Source of the DNA: Paenibacillus endoradicis
GTDB taxonomy: Bacteria > Bacillota > Bacilli > Paenibacillales > Paenibacillaceae
Assembly (NCBI RefSeq): GCF_024721975.1
Contig: NZ_JANQBB010000010.1
Location: 131,799 to 195,798 of the forward strand
Length of the DNA: 64,000 nt
Reading direction: 5' to 3'
Within the stretch, counting starts at the first letter, position 1; each line of letters begins with the position of its first letter. The notes below the pieces were generated by a model, which did not search any database, had not been told where the DNA came from, and saw nothing but the letters and a program-made list of their open reading frames with translations. Shown here in pieces: positions 1-9,285 of this stretch. Position numbers and translations under genes: made by a program.

Positions 1-430
1 TGCTTGGAATATTCACGGGGGCTTATCTCCATGGTATCGTGGTAATACGACATTATTTTGGCCTTTTTATAATTTGAAACCGAACTGGGCGGGTATGACC
101 ATTCACAAATTATCTTCTCGCTTAGATGCTGGAGATATTCTCCATCATTCCGTCCCAAAGTTAGAATATGGTGATGGAATACATGATGTAGCCAATAGAG
201 CCGTTATGCAAGTAGCAGAGGATTTGAAAAATATATTGAAGACATTCGATTTGTCTGAATTGAAGTATAGTAAACAAAAGAGTGCAGGTAAGCTCTATGT
301 CACGACAGATTGGCAACCACAACATTTGAGAGTTGTGTATCAATTATTTGATAACGATATTGTTGATCATTTTTTAGATGGTAAACTTGGGTATCTCGAA
401 CCACCTTTGGTTAAAGCATTTATTGATTAG
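1..430 (+). CDS. Formyltransferase-family protein, 3' fragment (cut by window edge)
   Basis: The reading frame is open from base 2 and runs to a TAG at 428-430, so this is the C-terminal ~142 residues of a gene that begins left of the window. The visible part has the formyltransferase signature: NIHGGLSPWYRG (Asn-x-His followed by the Pro-x-Tyr-Arg-Gly turn) and then GMTIHKLSSRLDAGDIL, the Thr-x-His and Asp-x-Gly segments that bind formyl-tetrahydrofolate in methionyl-tRNA and sugar-amine formyltransferases. A TTG at 74 is inside the domain and is not a real start. The next genes belong to surface-polymer modification, so N-formylation of an amino sugar is more likely than tRNA formylation. 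That assignment is inference, because the N-terminal half is not visible. Confidence 0.75.
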   Translation, partial: AWNIHGGLSPWYRGNTTLFWPFYNLKPNWAGMTIHKLSSRLDAGDILHHSVPKLEYGDGIHDVANRAVMQVAEDLKNILKTFDLSELKYSKQKSAGKLYVTTDWQPQHLRVVYQLFDNDIVDHFLDGKLGYLEPPLVKAFID

Positions 431-468
431 TTGAAGTTACTACAAATCAATCAAAGGAGAATTAAAAT

Positions 469-2292
469 ATGATGATGAGTGAGAAATATGAAACACGGCT
501 TCAAAAGTTAATAGAACAATATGATTTTAAATTTGATAAGACCTTAAATTATTATTTTCGTTTTAAAATGCAGCAATTGCTGCTTAATGAATTAAAGCAT
601 GAACGCGTGGCTATTTGGGGAGCAGGTGGTTTCACATTTAGTCTTTTTAGTAATATTAGGAAAATACCGGAATGTATTATAAGTGTAATTGATAATGATC
701 CTGATAAAACGGATACGTATTTTATTACTCTTCCGGTAAAGAATATAGCTTCGCTATTAAAAGATCAGATTACTACCATTGTACTTTCTACTGAAATAAG
801 TAATGGTGTCATCAAGGAACAAATAGAAAATGAATTTCCAAATCGATTTAAGATTATTGATCCTATAGAAATACTGAGATTTATTAATATTGTTGAAGAG
901 CCTAATATATATAAACAAGAAAAGGGTTTTATAGGTATTAATGCTCTCAAAAATGATTATCTTCATAACAAAGATCATTTAGATAATGAACAGAAGGTTA
1001 ATCTATTAAGAGACCTAGTAGCTTGGTATTTAGTTTACAGAGACTTTGAACATGCATTCCGCTACTTAGACGAGATGATACAACTGTCACCTTTTCATAA
1101 GTCAATAAAGGAATTTAAAAATAAGATTCAAGATATGCTTGTTGAAATTAAGCAAATCATTAAATCCTCTACAATCCAAAGAAAGTTTATGTTTATGATT
1201 GATGGTATGAGATATGAGGATATGGTATCAGATGATTTTACAGCAGTAAAGCAACTACGTGATAAAAGTGCTGTATATTCCAATCTATTTGCATCCTCCA
1301 CATATACTAAGGCATGTGTCATTTCCATGTTTCAGGAGGATTATATTTTAGATACAAGCATTTTAGAGATCAATGAGTTTGATTTAGATCGTTCGAGATT
1401 TATTAATTATTTGTGGGATGAGGGTTACACGTTTGTTCATAATTTCACAGTTGAACCCTTAGTTACCCAATCTAAAAACAAACAGTTAAAATACTTTGTA
1501 CACCCCGAGGAAGAATATAGATCATATCAAGAGCACTACTTGGCTACTCCTTATTATATTTGGAAGTTACTTCTTTACTTGTGTGATGAGAGATCTGATA
1601 AAGAGTTTTATTTTGTTCATTTGCACGAGGCGCATGCTCCATATATGTCAACGCATATGAATGGAGAAATTAATCCTGCATTTTTCTTTATGAAATATGA
1701 TGATCCTAAAGTCAAAAAAAATCCGGAAAAGATTAAAGATCAATATACTGATTCAGTCGCCTATATTAATAGACAGCTAACCAACTTATTTGATTTTCTA
1801 GGAAACCATACGATGATTTTCTGCAGTGATCATGGAGGGAATATAAAAGCAGGACGTACGCCTGGACATACGTTGACTTATGACGAAGATGTTATCCATG
1901 TACCACTTGTCATTTGCTCAGATCAGACTTCTCCAGAAAAAAATGATGATTTATTATCTATGCACGAATTGAATGATATTTTGTTATCTCACTTAAAAAA
2001 CAATAAAGTTTATCATGCTGAGCATACACATGTGGAGATACAGAGAGATCGATTAGTAGATGGTACATTTACAAATAGTGCATTAACTCCTTTTATTAAA
2101 GACTATATTCCTGCTAGTATTTGTTTGCGTACCAACCAACTGAAATATATTGTTAACGAACTTGGTGTTGAAAAATTATATGCCTTACCTGACGAGAAGA
2201 CAAATGTAGTAGAAGATAATCAATACATGGAGCAATTAAACTACTTAAGACAAAGTATTAAAAGATATCAAAACTTTAAGGTCTCCTATTAG
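469..2292 (+). CDS. Rossmann-like / sulfatase-superfamily fusion protein, paralog 1
   Basis: 607 residues; ATG with AAAGGAG 8 bases upstream. Residues ~45-130 look like the small nucleotide/sugar-binding Rossmann-like module found in glycan-modification enzymes ([12 protein letters not shown], then VIDNDP). Residues ~240-590 resemble the sulfatase/alkaline-phosphatase superfamily: a metal-site segment MFMIDGMRYED, a candidate Thr nucleophile in ASSTYTKAC, FVHLHEAHAPYM, and the late metal site CSDHGG...GHTLTYDEDVIHVPL. No signal peptide or membrane segment is visible, so it is predicted cytoplasmic, unlike LtaS or phosphoethanolamine transferases. It is closely similar to the next gene and precedes a phosphonate operon. 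It could transfer or hydrolyse a phospho-, phosphono- or sulfo-ester on a glycan; the substrate is not known. Confidence 0.65.
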   Translation: MMMSEKYETRLQKLIEQYDFKFDKTLNYYFRFKMQQLLLNELKHERVAIWGAGGFTFSLFSNIRKIPECIISVIDNDPDKTDTYFITLPVKNIASLLKDQITTIVLSTEISNGVIKEQIENEFPNRFKIIDPIEILRFINIVEEPNIYKQEKGFIGINALKNDYLHNKDHLDNEQKVNLLRDLVAWYLVYRDFEHAFRYLDEMIQLSPFHKSIKEFKNKIQDMLVEIKQIIKSSTIQRKFMFMIDGMRYEDMVSDDFTAVKQLRDKSAVYSNLFASSTYTKACVISMFQEDYILDTSILEINEFDLDRSRFINYLWDEGYTFVHNFTVEPLVTQSKNKQLKYFVHPEEEYRSYQEHYLATPYYIWKLLLYLCDERSDKEFYFVHLHEAHAPYMSTHMNGEINPAFFFMKYDDPKVKKNPEKIKDQYTDSVAYINRQLTNLFDFLGNHTMIFCSDHGGNIKAGRTPGHTLTYDEDVIHVPLVICSDQTSPEKNDDLLSMHELNDILLSHLKNNKVYHAEHTHVEIQRDRLVDGTFTNSALTPFIKDYIPASICLRTNQLKYIVNELGVEKLYALPDEKTNVVEDNQYMEQLNYLRQSIKRYQNFKVSY

Positions 2293-2344
2293 AAATATCA
2301 CTGCAAATTATTTTTATTAAAATCAATGATGATTAGGAGAAATT

Positions 2345-4195
2345 ATGTTACTATCAAAAAAATTGAATGAGAGATTAGAGAGTATAAGCATAAAGTATGG
2401 ATTTACGTATAATCCCAATGGTAAAAATATTGTCATTCGAAAAATTATGACATTCTTAGAGCAAAATTTGAAACATGAAAGAGTAGCCATATGGGGAGGG
2501 GGTGCTCACACAAAAAAGTTACTATCCTACTTTGAAAATATCCCAGAACATGTGATATTTATTATTGATTCAAATCCAGAAAAGCATGGTACTGAACTGT
2601 TCGGTATCCCTGTTAGAGCAGAATCTTCGTTATTTGAAGAAAATATTACAACAATTTTTCCATCAACTTTGGAAAAAAATAATGAAATTGAGGAATATAT
2701 TACTAACGTATATGGCAAAAGATTTACAATAATGAATCCATATGATCATATTTCTCTAATTAATATAAATCCAGTTACTTCGCTCAATATTTTGATGAAT
2801 CCGCTTTTTAGAATGAATTTTATAGAGCTTATTAATGGGTTGAAAAATGAATTTGAAGCCACATTAGGAAATATTAATATTAGCTTGTCTCAGGAGTATG
2901 CTAGAGAATTAGTTGCGATGTATTTGTACGCTAAGGACTTTGTTAGTGCCCTTCAATATGCAGAAAAGCTTGCACAAATATCGGATACAACAGATAACTT
3001 CCATCAGTTTAAGGAAGAGATCAATCAGCTGTTTTTCGATATTAAGAAAAAAGTAAGCTCCTCTTCTGCTAATAGAACGGTCATGTTTATGCTCGATGGT
3101 TTGAGACAAGATATTGTAGCAAACAATCAGTTAGATGCAATTACAAATCTTAGGAAAAAGAGTACGTATTATAACAACGCATTTGGTGCTTCTACACATA
3201 CAAAGGCATGTATGGTCTCTATGTTTACTCAAGACACCAGCTTAAATCACCAATATGACAATCTTGATAAATTAAATTTGGATCAAGGCGAATTTTTTGA
3301 TACCATCCTAGATCAGGATTATCATGTTATCCATAATTTTAGAGTGACGGAATTATATAGTGAGAAGCATCCACTGAATGTGAAACAGCTACCTCAGCCG
3401 GGACAAGAGGATTTTTCTCAAGGATTCTTACCAATAGCAACTTCTTTATGGGGAATGCTAGTTCAGATGTATGAAGAAGATCATAATCAGGAATTTTATT
3501 TTATTCATACATCAGAGACACATATTCCGTTTATGTCAATAAATATGAGTGGTTTTTTTGAAATGAATAATAGCAATGTTAACTATTATACATCTGGTTA
3601 CAACTTGGATCTTGAAAATATGGCAAGGCAGTATAATGATGCAGCATTATATACTGATCGACAATTAGCCTTTTATTTAGAGAGTTTGAGTGAAAAAACT
3701 AATATTGTAATTTTAAGCGACCATGGCAGTCATATTTATCCTTCAAAACCGCCGGGGCACACATTAACATGTGATGATGAAATAGTTCATGTTCCTGTGC
3801 TGGTCTATCAATTTGGAAAACAGCCTAATGAGAATAATAACTTGATAAGTTTGTTTGACTTGAATGATATACTAATCTCTCATTTTGTTGAGGAAAACGT
3901 CTATATTTCTAATCACGAAATGGTTCAAATCCATAGAGATAGATTAATAACTAAAAATTATATTGATAGTCCCATGACGCCGTTTGTTAAAGATGATATA
4001 CCCGCATTTATTTGTTTACGAACTAGACAATTAAAATATATAGTGAATGAATTAGGATATGAAAAATTATATGCTCTTCCTGATGAAGAAAGGAATGTCA
4101 TTGATCAGAAACAATATGTTGAACAAGTTAAATTGTTTAGATTAAATATTCATCAGTATAAATATTTCAATTTTAAATTTGATGCTTCGAAATAA
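2345..4195 (+). CDS. Rossmann-like / sulfatase-superfamily fusion protein, paralog 2
   Basis: 616 residues; ATG with AGGAGA 4 bases upstream. Same architecture as the preceding gene: [16 protein letters not shown] and IIDSNPEK in the N-terminal module, then [36 protein letters not shown] and LSDHGS...[19 protein letters not shown] in the sulfatase-like domain. The C-terminal ends of the two paralogs are nearly identical (both contain [14 protein letters not shown] and EKLYALPDE), so they descend from a duplication, yet the middle parts differ enough to suggest different acceptors. No export signal. The gene ends 22 bases before the TTG start of the PEP mutase gene, consistent with one transcript. 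The exact reaction is unassigned. Confidence 0.65.
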   Translation: MLLSKKLNERLESISIKYGFTYNPNGKNIVIRKIMTFLEQNLKHERVAIWGGGAHTKKLLSYFENIPEHVIFIIDSNPEKHGTELFGIPVRAESSLFEENITTIFPSTLEKNNEIEEYITNVYGKRFTIMNPYDHISLININPVTSLNILMNPLFRMNFIELINGLKNEFEATLGNINISLSQEYARELVAMYLYAKDFVSALQYAEKLAQISDTTDNFHQFKEEINQLFFDIKKKVSSSSANRTVMFMLDGLRQDIVANNQLDAITNLRKKSTYYNNAFGASTHTKACMVSMFTQDTSLNHQYDNLDKLNLDQGEFFDTILDQDYHVIHNFRVTELYSEKHPLNVKQLPQPGQEDFSQGFLPIATSLWGMLVQMYEEDHNQEFYFIHTSETHIPFMSINMSGFFEMNNSNVNYYTSGYNLDLENMARQYNDAALYTDRQLAFYLESLSEKTNIVILSDHGSHIYPSKPPGHTLTCDDEIVHVPVLVYQFGKQPNENNNLISLFDLNDILISHFVEENVYISNHEMVQIHRDRLITKNYIDSPMTPFVKDDIPAFICLRTRQLKYIVNELGYEKLYALPDEERNVIDQKQYVEQVKLFRLNIHQYKYFNFKFDASK

Positions 4196-4217
4196 ACTAC
4201 TTACTGGAGGAATTACC

Positions 4218-5837
4218 TTGAAAGCTATTAATAAGTCTGCGCAATTGAAACAAATGATTCAATCACCACAGTTAGAGTTTATTATGGAGGCACACAATGG
4301 GCTTTCTGCAAAAATAGTAGAAGAGTCTGGATTTAAAGCAATCTGGGGAAGTGGATTATCTATTTCTGCTTCACTAGGTGTCCGTGATAATAATGAAGCT
4401 TCCTGGACTCAAGTACTTGATGTACTGGAATTTATGAGTGATGCAACAACAATTCCTATTCTATTAGATGGCGATACTGGGTATGGTAACTTTAATAATA
4501 TGCGTAGACTTGTTACTAAGCTAGAGCAACGTAATATTGGTGGGGTATGTATTGAAGATAAGCTGTTCCCCAAAACAAATTCCTTTATTAATGGTGAATC
4601 ACAACCATTAGCAGATATTGAAGAATTCTGTGGAAAGATAAAAGCTGCTAAAGATGCTCAACTAAATGAAGATTTTGTAGTCGTTGCACGTATTGAAGCT
4701 TTCATTGCAGGATGGGGATTAGAAGAAGCATTAAAGCGAGCAGATGCTTATCGTCTTGCTGGTGCTGATGCAATTCTTGTTCATAGTAAAAAAGCTAACT
4801 GCTCAGATATAGACGCATTTATGCAAGAGTGGGACAATCGTCATCCGGTTATTATTGTTCCAACAAAATATTATTCTACACCTACTGATCATTTCCGTGA
4901 TATTGGCATTAGTAGCGTCATTTGGGCTAATCATAATGTGCGTAGCGCAATCACTGCCATGCAACAAACAACAAAAACGATTTTTGAAAATGAAAGTCTA
5001 GTAAATATAGAAGGTAGAGTTGCTACAGTATCAGATATTTTTGCACTTCAAGGTGCAGATGAGTTAAAAGAAGCCGAAAAGCTTTATTTACCAGGTACAG
5101 CTAAAAACATGAACAGCATCTTACTTGCTGCATCACGTGGTGAAAACATTGATGAACTTACAGAGGAACTCCCAAAATCTCTTCTAAAAGTAAATGGAAA
5201 ACCGTTGCTAAATACTCAAATTGAATACTTTAATCAAGAAGGAATTAAAGATGTTCAAGTTGTTTGTGGATACAAGCAGGAGCATATTCAAGAAGTAAAC
5301 ATTACTAAAATAATAAATGATGAGTATGCAAACACATATGAGGTTTATTCCTTATTCAAAGCTGTTAATCATATTAAGGAACACACTGTGATTAGCTATG
5401 GTGACATTTTATATAAATCATATATTTTACATGAGTTGCTGAATGATGACGGTGATATCACGATAGTAGTAGATGCTTCTGCAGAGTTAGAAGAGACAGA
5501 GGGATATCGTGACTATGTGACAGCAACTAAACCATATATGAAGAAGTGGTTAGATAATAGAGCTGAATTGATTGAGATGGATAATAAAGCTGCACTTCAG
5601 AGTATACATGGTGAATTTATTGGTCTATGGAAGGTTAATGAGGTAGGTGCGAAAGTATTAAAAACAACATTGTCACGCTTATCTCAAACAGATGCTATAA
5701 AAACAATGCGTATGTCAGAACTTATTAATGAGTTAGTCAAACAGACAAAAGTATCTGTGTTATATATTAACGGAGCTTGGCTTGATGTAGACGATCTTGT
5801 ATCTTATCAGAAAGCAGGCGACTTATTTGACAATTAA
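4218..5837 (+). CDS. aepX: Phosphoenolpyruvate mutase fused to a nucleotidyltransferase domain
   Basis: First committed step of phosphonate biosynthesis: rearranges phosphoenolpyruvate to phosphonopyruvate. The N-terminal ~290 residues form the isocitrate-lyase-like barrel with the diagnostic [10 protein letters not shown] motif (EDK at residues 113-115) and the DGDTGYGN metal site. Residues ~298-539 are a nucleotidyltransferase fold ([20 protein letters not shown]), but the glycine-rich loop is degenerate ([11 protein letters not shown] in place of the usual G-x-G-x-R-L). The start is taken as TTG 4218 because GGAGG lies 7 bases upstream; an in-frame ATG-containing extension back to 4179 would overlap the previous gene. 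A PEP mutase plus cytidylyltransferase fusion is known in fosfomycin Fom1, where the second domain makes HEP-CMP. Overlaps the next gene by 11 bases. Confidence 0.9.
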   Translation: MKAINKSAQLKQMIQSPQLEFIMEAHNGLSAKIVEESGFKAIWGSGLSISASLGVRDNNEASWTQVLDVLEFMSDATTIPILLDGDTGYGNFNNMRRLVTKLEQRNIGGVCIEDKLFPKTNSFINGESQPLADIEEFCGKIKAAKDAQLNEDFVVVARIEAFIAGWGLEEALKRADAYRLAGADAILVHSKKANCSDIDAFMQEWDNRHPVIIVPTKYYSTPTDHFRDIGISSVIWANHNVRSAITAMQQTTKTIFENESLVNIEGRVATVSDIFALQGADELKEAEKLYLPGTAKNMNSILLAASRGENIDELTEELPKSLLKVNGKPLLNTQIEYFNQEGIKDVQVVCGYKQEHIQEVNITKIINDEYANTYEVYSLFKAVNHIKEHTVISYGDILYKSYILHELLNDDGDITIVVDASAELEETEGYRDYVTATKPYMKKWLDNRAELIEMDNKAALQSIHGEFIGLWKVNEVGAKVLKTTLSRLSQTDAIKTMRMSELINELVKQTKVSVLYINGAWLDVDDLVSYQKAGDLFDN

Positions 5838-6978
5838 TACGTATGAATTCGGTAAAGCACTTAGTGAACTAAATTTTAATTTTTATAGTGGAGTACCCTG
5901 CTCGTATTTAAAGGATCTAATCAACTATTCTATTAATGAATGTGATTATGTCATGGCAGCTAATGAAGGAGATGCGGTAGCGATTTGTGCAGGTGCTGCA
6001 GTAGGGGGGAAAAAGTCAGTATTTCTATGTCAAAACTCAGGACTAACCAATGCTATTTCTCCATTAACTTCATTATCCTATACGTTTCAAATTCCGGTGC
6101 TTGGCTTTGTAAGTCTTCGCGGTGAAGTAGGGATACCTGATGAACCGCAGCATGAATTGATGGGGCAAGTAACGACTGAATTGCTTGATACTATGAAAAT
6201 TAAATGGGAATACTTATCGCTTAATTATCATGAGGCTATAAAGCAAGTTCAACTCGCAAATCAACATATAGAGAATAATCAATCTTTCTTCTTTGTTGTA
6301 AGAAAAGACACTTTTGATAAGGTAGCTCTTCGTGAGCAGAAAGTAGATAGATCAGATGAGATTTTATCGAAGACTATTCTTGGACATAAGTTAAATCAAT
6401 ATATTCCAACTCGCACTGAAGCCTTACAGATTATTCAGCAAGAAGCCATAGAAAATAGTATATTAGTTGCAACGACTGGATTTACTGGTCGAGAATTATA
6501 TGCTATAGATGATCTGGATAATCAGTTTTATATGGTGGGTTCGATGGGGTGTGCAAGCTCATTTAGCTTAGGATTAGCATTAGCTCGCCCTGATCAAAGG
6601 GTAATATGCATTGATGGTGATGGTGCATTAATGATGCGTATGGGATCTTTGACGACTAATGCTTACTATGGACCGTCTAATTTGCTGCATATTCTATTAG
6701 ATAATCATGCTCATGAATCAACAGGTAGACAATTTACAGTAGCTAGTGTTGTCGATTTCGCTCAGGTTGCCCATCACTCAGGCTATCGTTATACTACATA
6801 TATTGAACAAGAGCAGCAGCTAAGGGATGAGCTTACAAGATGGTTTAATCAGGGTCAGTTAAGCTTTTATTATATTCAAACTAAATTGGGTGTACCTGAT
6901 CAACTAGGCCGACCAAAAACAAAACCGTATGAAGTGAAGGAAAGATTGATGAGACGATTGGGGACTATTACAACATGA
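5827..6978 (+). CDS. aepY: Phosphonopyruvate decarboxylase
   Basis: 383 residues. Thiamine-diphosphate enzyme that pulls the unfavourable PEP mutase equilibrium forward by decarboxylating phosphonopyruvate to phosphonoacetaldehyde. Seen: [15 protein letters not shown] and [15 protein letters not shown] at the N-terminus (the catalytic-Glu pyrimidine half) and the C-terminal diphosphate/Mg2+ motif [15 protein letters not shown] followed ~25 residues later by [13 protein letters not shown]. Start TTG 5827 is chosen because an AGGCG site sits just upstream; a TTG at 5797 would add ten residues of poor match. Translationally coupled on both sides: its start overlaps the mutase stop, and its TGA overlaps the next ATG (ATGA at 6975). 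Family assignment is secure. Confidence 0.9.
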   Translation: MTINTYEFGKALSELNFNFYSGVPCSYLKDLINYSINECDYVMAANEGDAVAICAGAAVGGKKSVFLCQNSGLTNAISPLTSLSYTFQIPVLGFVSLRGEVGIPDEPQHELMGQVTTELLDTMKIKWEYLSLNYHEAIKQVQLANQHIENNQSFFFVVRKDTFDKVALREQKVDRSDEILSKTILGHKLNQYIPTRTEALQIIQQEAIENSILVATTGFTGRELYAIDDLDNQFYMVGSMGCASSFSLGLALARPDQRVICIDGDGALMMRMGSLTTNAYYGPSNLLHILLDNHAHESTGRQFTVASVVDFAQVAHHSGYRYTTYIEQEQQLRDELTRWFNQGQLSFYYIQTKLGVPDQLGRPKTKPYEVKERLMRRLGTITT

Positions 6979-7697
6979 TCAAAAAAGCTGTAATCGTAGC
7001 TGCTGGTCTATCTAGTCGTTTGTATCCATTAACTAAGGATAGACCAAAGGGTTTGCTTCCTTTTCAAAACACTACAATTTTAGAACGTTCTGTTCAAATG
7101 ATACGTAATCTTGGCATTTCTGAAATAGCGATAGTTGTGGGTTATTTGAAGGAGCAGATAATAGAAATTTTTGGAGATTCGGTAACTTATATTGAGAATA
7201 GCCGGTATGAACAAACAAATAATATGTATTCATTGACTCTAGCAAAGGATTTTATAAAAGAAGAGTCATTTCTGTATCTGCATGGTGATATTGTTTACTC
7301 CGAACAAGATCTAAGAGCATTTGTTAACCAACAAGAGGATTCACTATACGATGCAAGTATGCTTGTTGGTTATGGAGAAGTCGACGAGGAGAGCATGAAG
7401 GTTCGTGTTACTAACGAACAATTATTAATTGAATCGAACAAGTTGATTTCAATTCAAGAGAGTGCTGGAGAATGGATAGGCGTTGCAGCATTTTCAAATT
7501 CTGAAGCTCTATTTAGTGAGATGCAGAATTTAGTATCAGTTGGACATGAACAGGATTATGATACATTGGCACTTACTAATTTAGCTAAGGAAGCCTATAC
7601 TGTGTTATGCTACCCTACAATTGGACCCTGGATTGAGATTGATTTTGCAAGTGATTATGAAAGAGCAAAGGTGATGTTTTTACATGAAGACATTTAA
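6975..7697 (+). CDS. Nucleotidyltransferase, probable phosphonate cytidylyltransferase
   Basis: 240 residues. A compact nucleotidyltransferase of the LicC/PntC type with the canonical nucleotide-binding start VAAGLSSRLYPLTKDRPKGL, the catalytic LHGDIVYSE aspartate, and the late WIEIDFASDYERA metal site. LicC-type enzymes make CDP-choline and PntC-type enzymes make CMP-2-aminoethylphosphonate. In this operon the likely substrate is 2-hydroxyethylphosphonate or a related phosphonate, giving a CMP-activated donor. Unlike the C-terminal domain of the mutase gene, its glycine-rich loop is intact, so this may be the working cytidylyltransferase. Starts inside the previous stop (ATGA) and overlaps the next gene by 14 bases. 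CTP as donor is inferred from relatives. Confidence 0.8.
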   Translation: MIKKAVIVAAGLSSRLYPLTKDRPKGLLPFQNTTILERSVQMIRNLGISEIAIVVGYLKEQIIEIFGDSVTYIENSRYEQTNNMYSLTLAKDFIKEESFLYLHGDIVYSEQDLRAFVNQQEDSLYDASMLVGYGEVDEESMKVRVTNEQLLIESNKLISIQESAGEWIGVAAFSNSEALFSEMQNLVSVGHEQDYDTLALTNLAKEAYTVLCYPTIGPWIEIDFASDYERAKVMFLHEDI

Positions 7698-8769
7698 TTA
7701 TTATAACCCTGTACAGCTTCATATCACACAAAAGCCAGCTGAATTGCTGGCTTCTTTGCTTATAGGTAAGCGCATACTGTTTATGACCAGTAGTGGTTGG
7801 ATGAGTAGAGGTATATTGGATACATTGAAAATTGATAATACACAAGTTGCTGCAATCATTAGTAATGTCTCAGCTAATCCAAGCCTAACTGAAGTGTGCA
7901 ACCTACATCAGCAGCTAGAAGGAAAGCAATTTGATGTGATTGTTGCTGTAGGAGGAGGTAGCGTAATAGATGCAGCTAAAGTGTGCGCCGTCCAGATAGC
8001 GCATGATATTGCTGATGTTATTAAGCATCCACAATCTTTAGAACTAACCCTACCGTTTATGCCAATTATTGCTATTCCAACTACATCAGGCTCCAGTAGC
8101 GAATTAACTCCTTGGGCTACGGTGTGGGATACTGATCAAAAGATAAAATATTCATTACATCTAAGAAACTCTTGGTGCACACACGCCATATATTGTGCAG
8201 CATTAACGACGAGTTTACCTATTCATACAACATTAGTATCTTCATTAGATGCACTATCCCATGCCTTTGAGTCCATCTGGAACATTAATTATAATGAGGT
8301 TACGGTATCGTATGCATTTAACGCTATCCATCGTATTATGCAGGCTTTGCCACAAGTAATGAAAGAACCTCAGAAAGAGAATAGCAGATATGATCTGATG
8401 TTAGGTAGCATGTATGCTGGATTGGCATTTTCAAACACACAAACCTCTCTCGCTCATGCGATGTCCTACGATATGACATTGAATAACGGTGTCGAACATG
8501 GGTTTGCGACTAGCTTTACACTTTGTGCCCTATTAGAAACAGCCATTAAACATAATGAGGAGCTTCATAATTTCTTTGTTGCTCATATGGGAAAAAATGC
8601 TGTTGAAGTATTGAAAATTTGGTTTGAAGGTTTAGGTATTTCAATTCAATCAAAGGATTATGGAATCCAAGCAGCTGACTGGGAAAGAATTAAAAGTAGT
8701 TTAGCAAAAACTAGTCGTGTGAAAAATAGCCTAATCTATATAGATGATTTTTTAAAGGTGCAACTATAG
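7684..8769 (+). CDS. Iron-containing alcohol dehydrogenase, probable phosphonoacetaldehyde reductase
   Basis: 361 residues, group III iron-type alcohol dehydrogenase. Visible: the NAD(P)-binding VAVGGGSVIDAAK, TTSGSSSELTPWA, and the metal-ligand region LDALSHAFES, SLAHAMSYDMT and VEHGFATSFTL. In phosphonate pathways members of this family (for example fosfomycin FomC) reduce phosphonoacetaldehyde to 2-hydroxyethylphosphonate. The gene is last in a four-gene overlapping operon whose preceding enzymes make that aldehyde, and no AEP aminotransferase is present in the window, so HEP rather than AEP is the predicted product. A short inverted repeat at 8783-8804 may close the transcript. Cofactor preference cannot be read from the sequence. 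Confidence 0.85.
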   Translation: MKTFNYYNPVQLHITQKPAELLASLLIGKRILFMTSSGWMSRGILDTLKIDNTQVAAIISNVSANPSLTEVCNLHQQLEGKQFDVIVAVGGGSVIDAAKVCAVQIAHDIADVIKHPQSLELTLPFMPIIAIPTTSGSSSELTPWATVWDTDQKIKYSLHLRNSWCTHAIYCAALTTSLPIHTTLVSSLDALSHAFESIWNINYNEVTVSYAFNAIHRIMQALPQVMKEPQKENSRYDLMLGSMYAGLAFSNTQTSLAHAMSYDMTLNNGVEHGFATSFTLCALLETAIKHNEELHNFFVAHMGKNAVEVLKIWFEGLGISIQSKDYGIQAADWERIKSSLAKTSRVKNSLIYIDDFLKVQL

Positions 8770-8782
8770 TTCCATTCATACT

Positions 8783-8804
8783 ATAGGATAATCATCTATC
8801 CTAT
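8783..8804 (+). terminator. Weak hairpin after the phosphonate operon
   Basis: ATAGGATA and TATCCTAT form an 8-bp stem with a 6-base loop, 14 bases after the last stop codon. The following bases (CAAAATG) lack a T run, so this is at best a weak terminator or an RNA-stabilising stem. Confidence 0.35.
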
Positions 8805-8831
8805 CAAAATGTATTCGCTTACAAAAATAGA

Positions 8832-8861
8832 TTGACAATTTGAACCATCGTATTGTATATT
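8832..8861 (+). promoter_or_regulatory. Promoter of the cold-shock gene
   Basis: TTGACA at 8832-8837 and TATATT at 8856-8861 with an 18-base spacer, a good housekeeping sigma-A promoter. The predicted transcript carries about 55 bases of leader before the ATG, the usual place for cold-responsive structure in csp messages. Confidence 0.7.
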
Positions 8862-8921
8862 CAAATTGTGGTCCAAACAAGGTAACCACAAAGCATTTGA
8901 ATATGAAGGGAATGTTTGCAC

Positions 8922-9119
8922 ATGCAAGGAAAAGTTAAATGGTTTAACGCAGAAAAAGGTTATGGTTTCATCGAAACAGAACAAGGTGGCGATGTATTCG
9001 TACATTTCTCAGCTATTCAAACAGAGGGTTTCAAAACTCTTGAAGAAGGTCAAGAAGTTGAATTCGATATCGTTGAAGGCGCTCGTGGACCACAAGCTGC
9101 AAACGTAAACAAACTGTAA
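8922..9119 (+). CDS. cspB: Cold-shock protein (CspA/CspB family)
   Basis: 65 residues, a single cold-shock domain. It binds single-stranded RNA/DNA and acts as an RNA chaperone. The family hallmarks are all present: [16 protein letters not shown] (RNP1) and DVFVHFSAI (RNP2), ending in GPQAANV. The ATG at 8922 gives the standard N-terminus; a TTG at 8916 closer to GAAGGG is possible but would add two residues not typical of the family. Monocistronic, with its own promoter (8832) and a strong terminator (9162). Several csp paralogs are normal in this group, so the exact letter is not certain. Confidence 0.92.
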   Translation: MQGKVKWFNAEKGYGFIETEQGGDVFVHFSAIQTEGFKTLEEGQEVEFDIVEGARGPQAANVNKL

Positions 9120-9161
9120 TTATAAGGCTGTATAGCCCTTTCTTATAGTGATATAAGTGCC

Positions 9162-9190
9162 AAAAAGGACTCCCGATGGGAGTCCTTTTT
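9162..9190 (+). terminator. Rho-independent terminator of the cold-shock gene
   Basis: GGACTCCC-GATG-GGAGTCC stem with five A upstream and five T downstream. The flanking A/T runs extend the stem and make it usable on both strands. Confidence 0.9.
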
Positions 9191-9253
9191 CTGTCTCATC
9201 ATAATTCAATAGATAGTTGGCACTACTCTATATTTTTTTGTGTTAAGTTTGTG

Positions 9254-9274
9254 TATAATTGAGAATGATTATCA
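9254..9274 (+). promoter_or_regulatory. -10 box and overlapping Fur box before the AraC-type regulator
   Basis: TATAAT (9254-9259) runs directly into TGAGAATGATTATCA (9260-9274), which matches the 7-1-7 Fur consensus TGATAATNATTATCA at 14 of 15 positions. A repressor bound here would block the -10 region and start site, so the gene should be iron-repressed. The -35 region is poor. Confidence 0.8.
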
Positions 9275-9285
9275 CACAAAAGCAG

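Noticed and set aside
4218..8769. Fosfomycin or phosphinothricin antibiotic cluster
   Set aside because: No radical-SAM methyltransferase, epoxidase, or peptide-assembly genes are present, so only the early shared steps are supported.
8866..9108. 80-residue frame over the cold-shock gene
   Set aside because: Same region as the csp gene in a different frame; the csp product is unmistakable.
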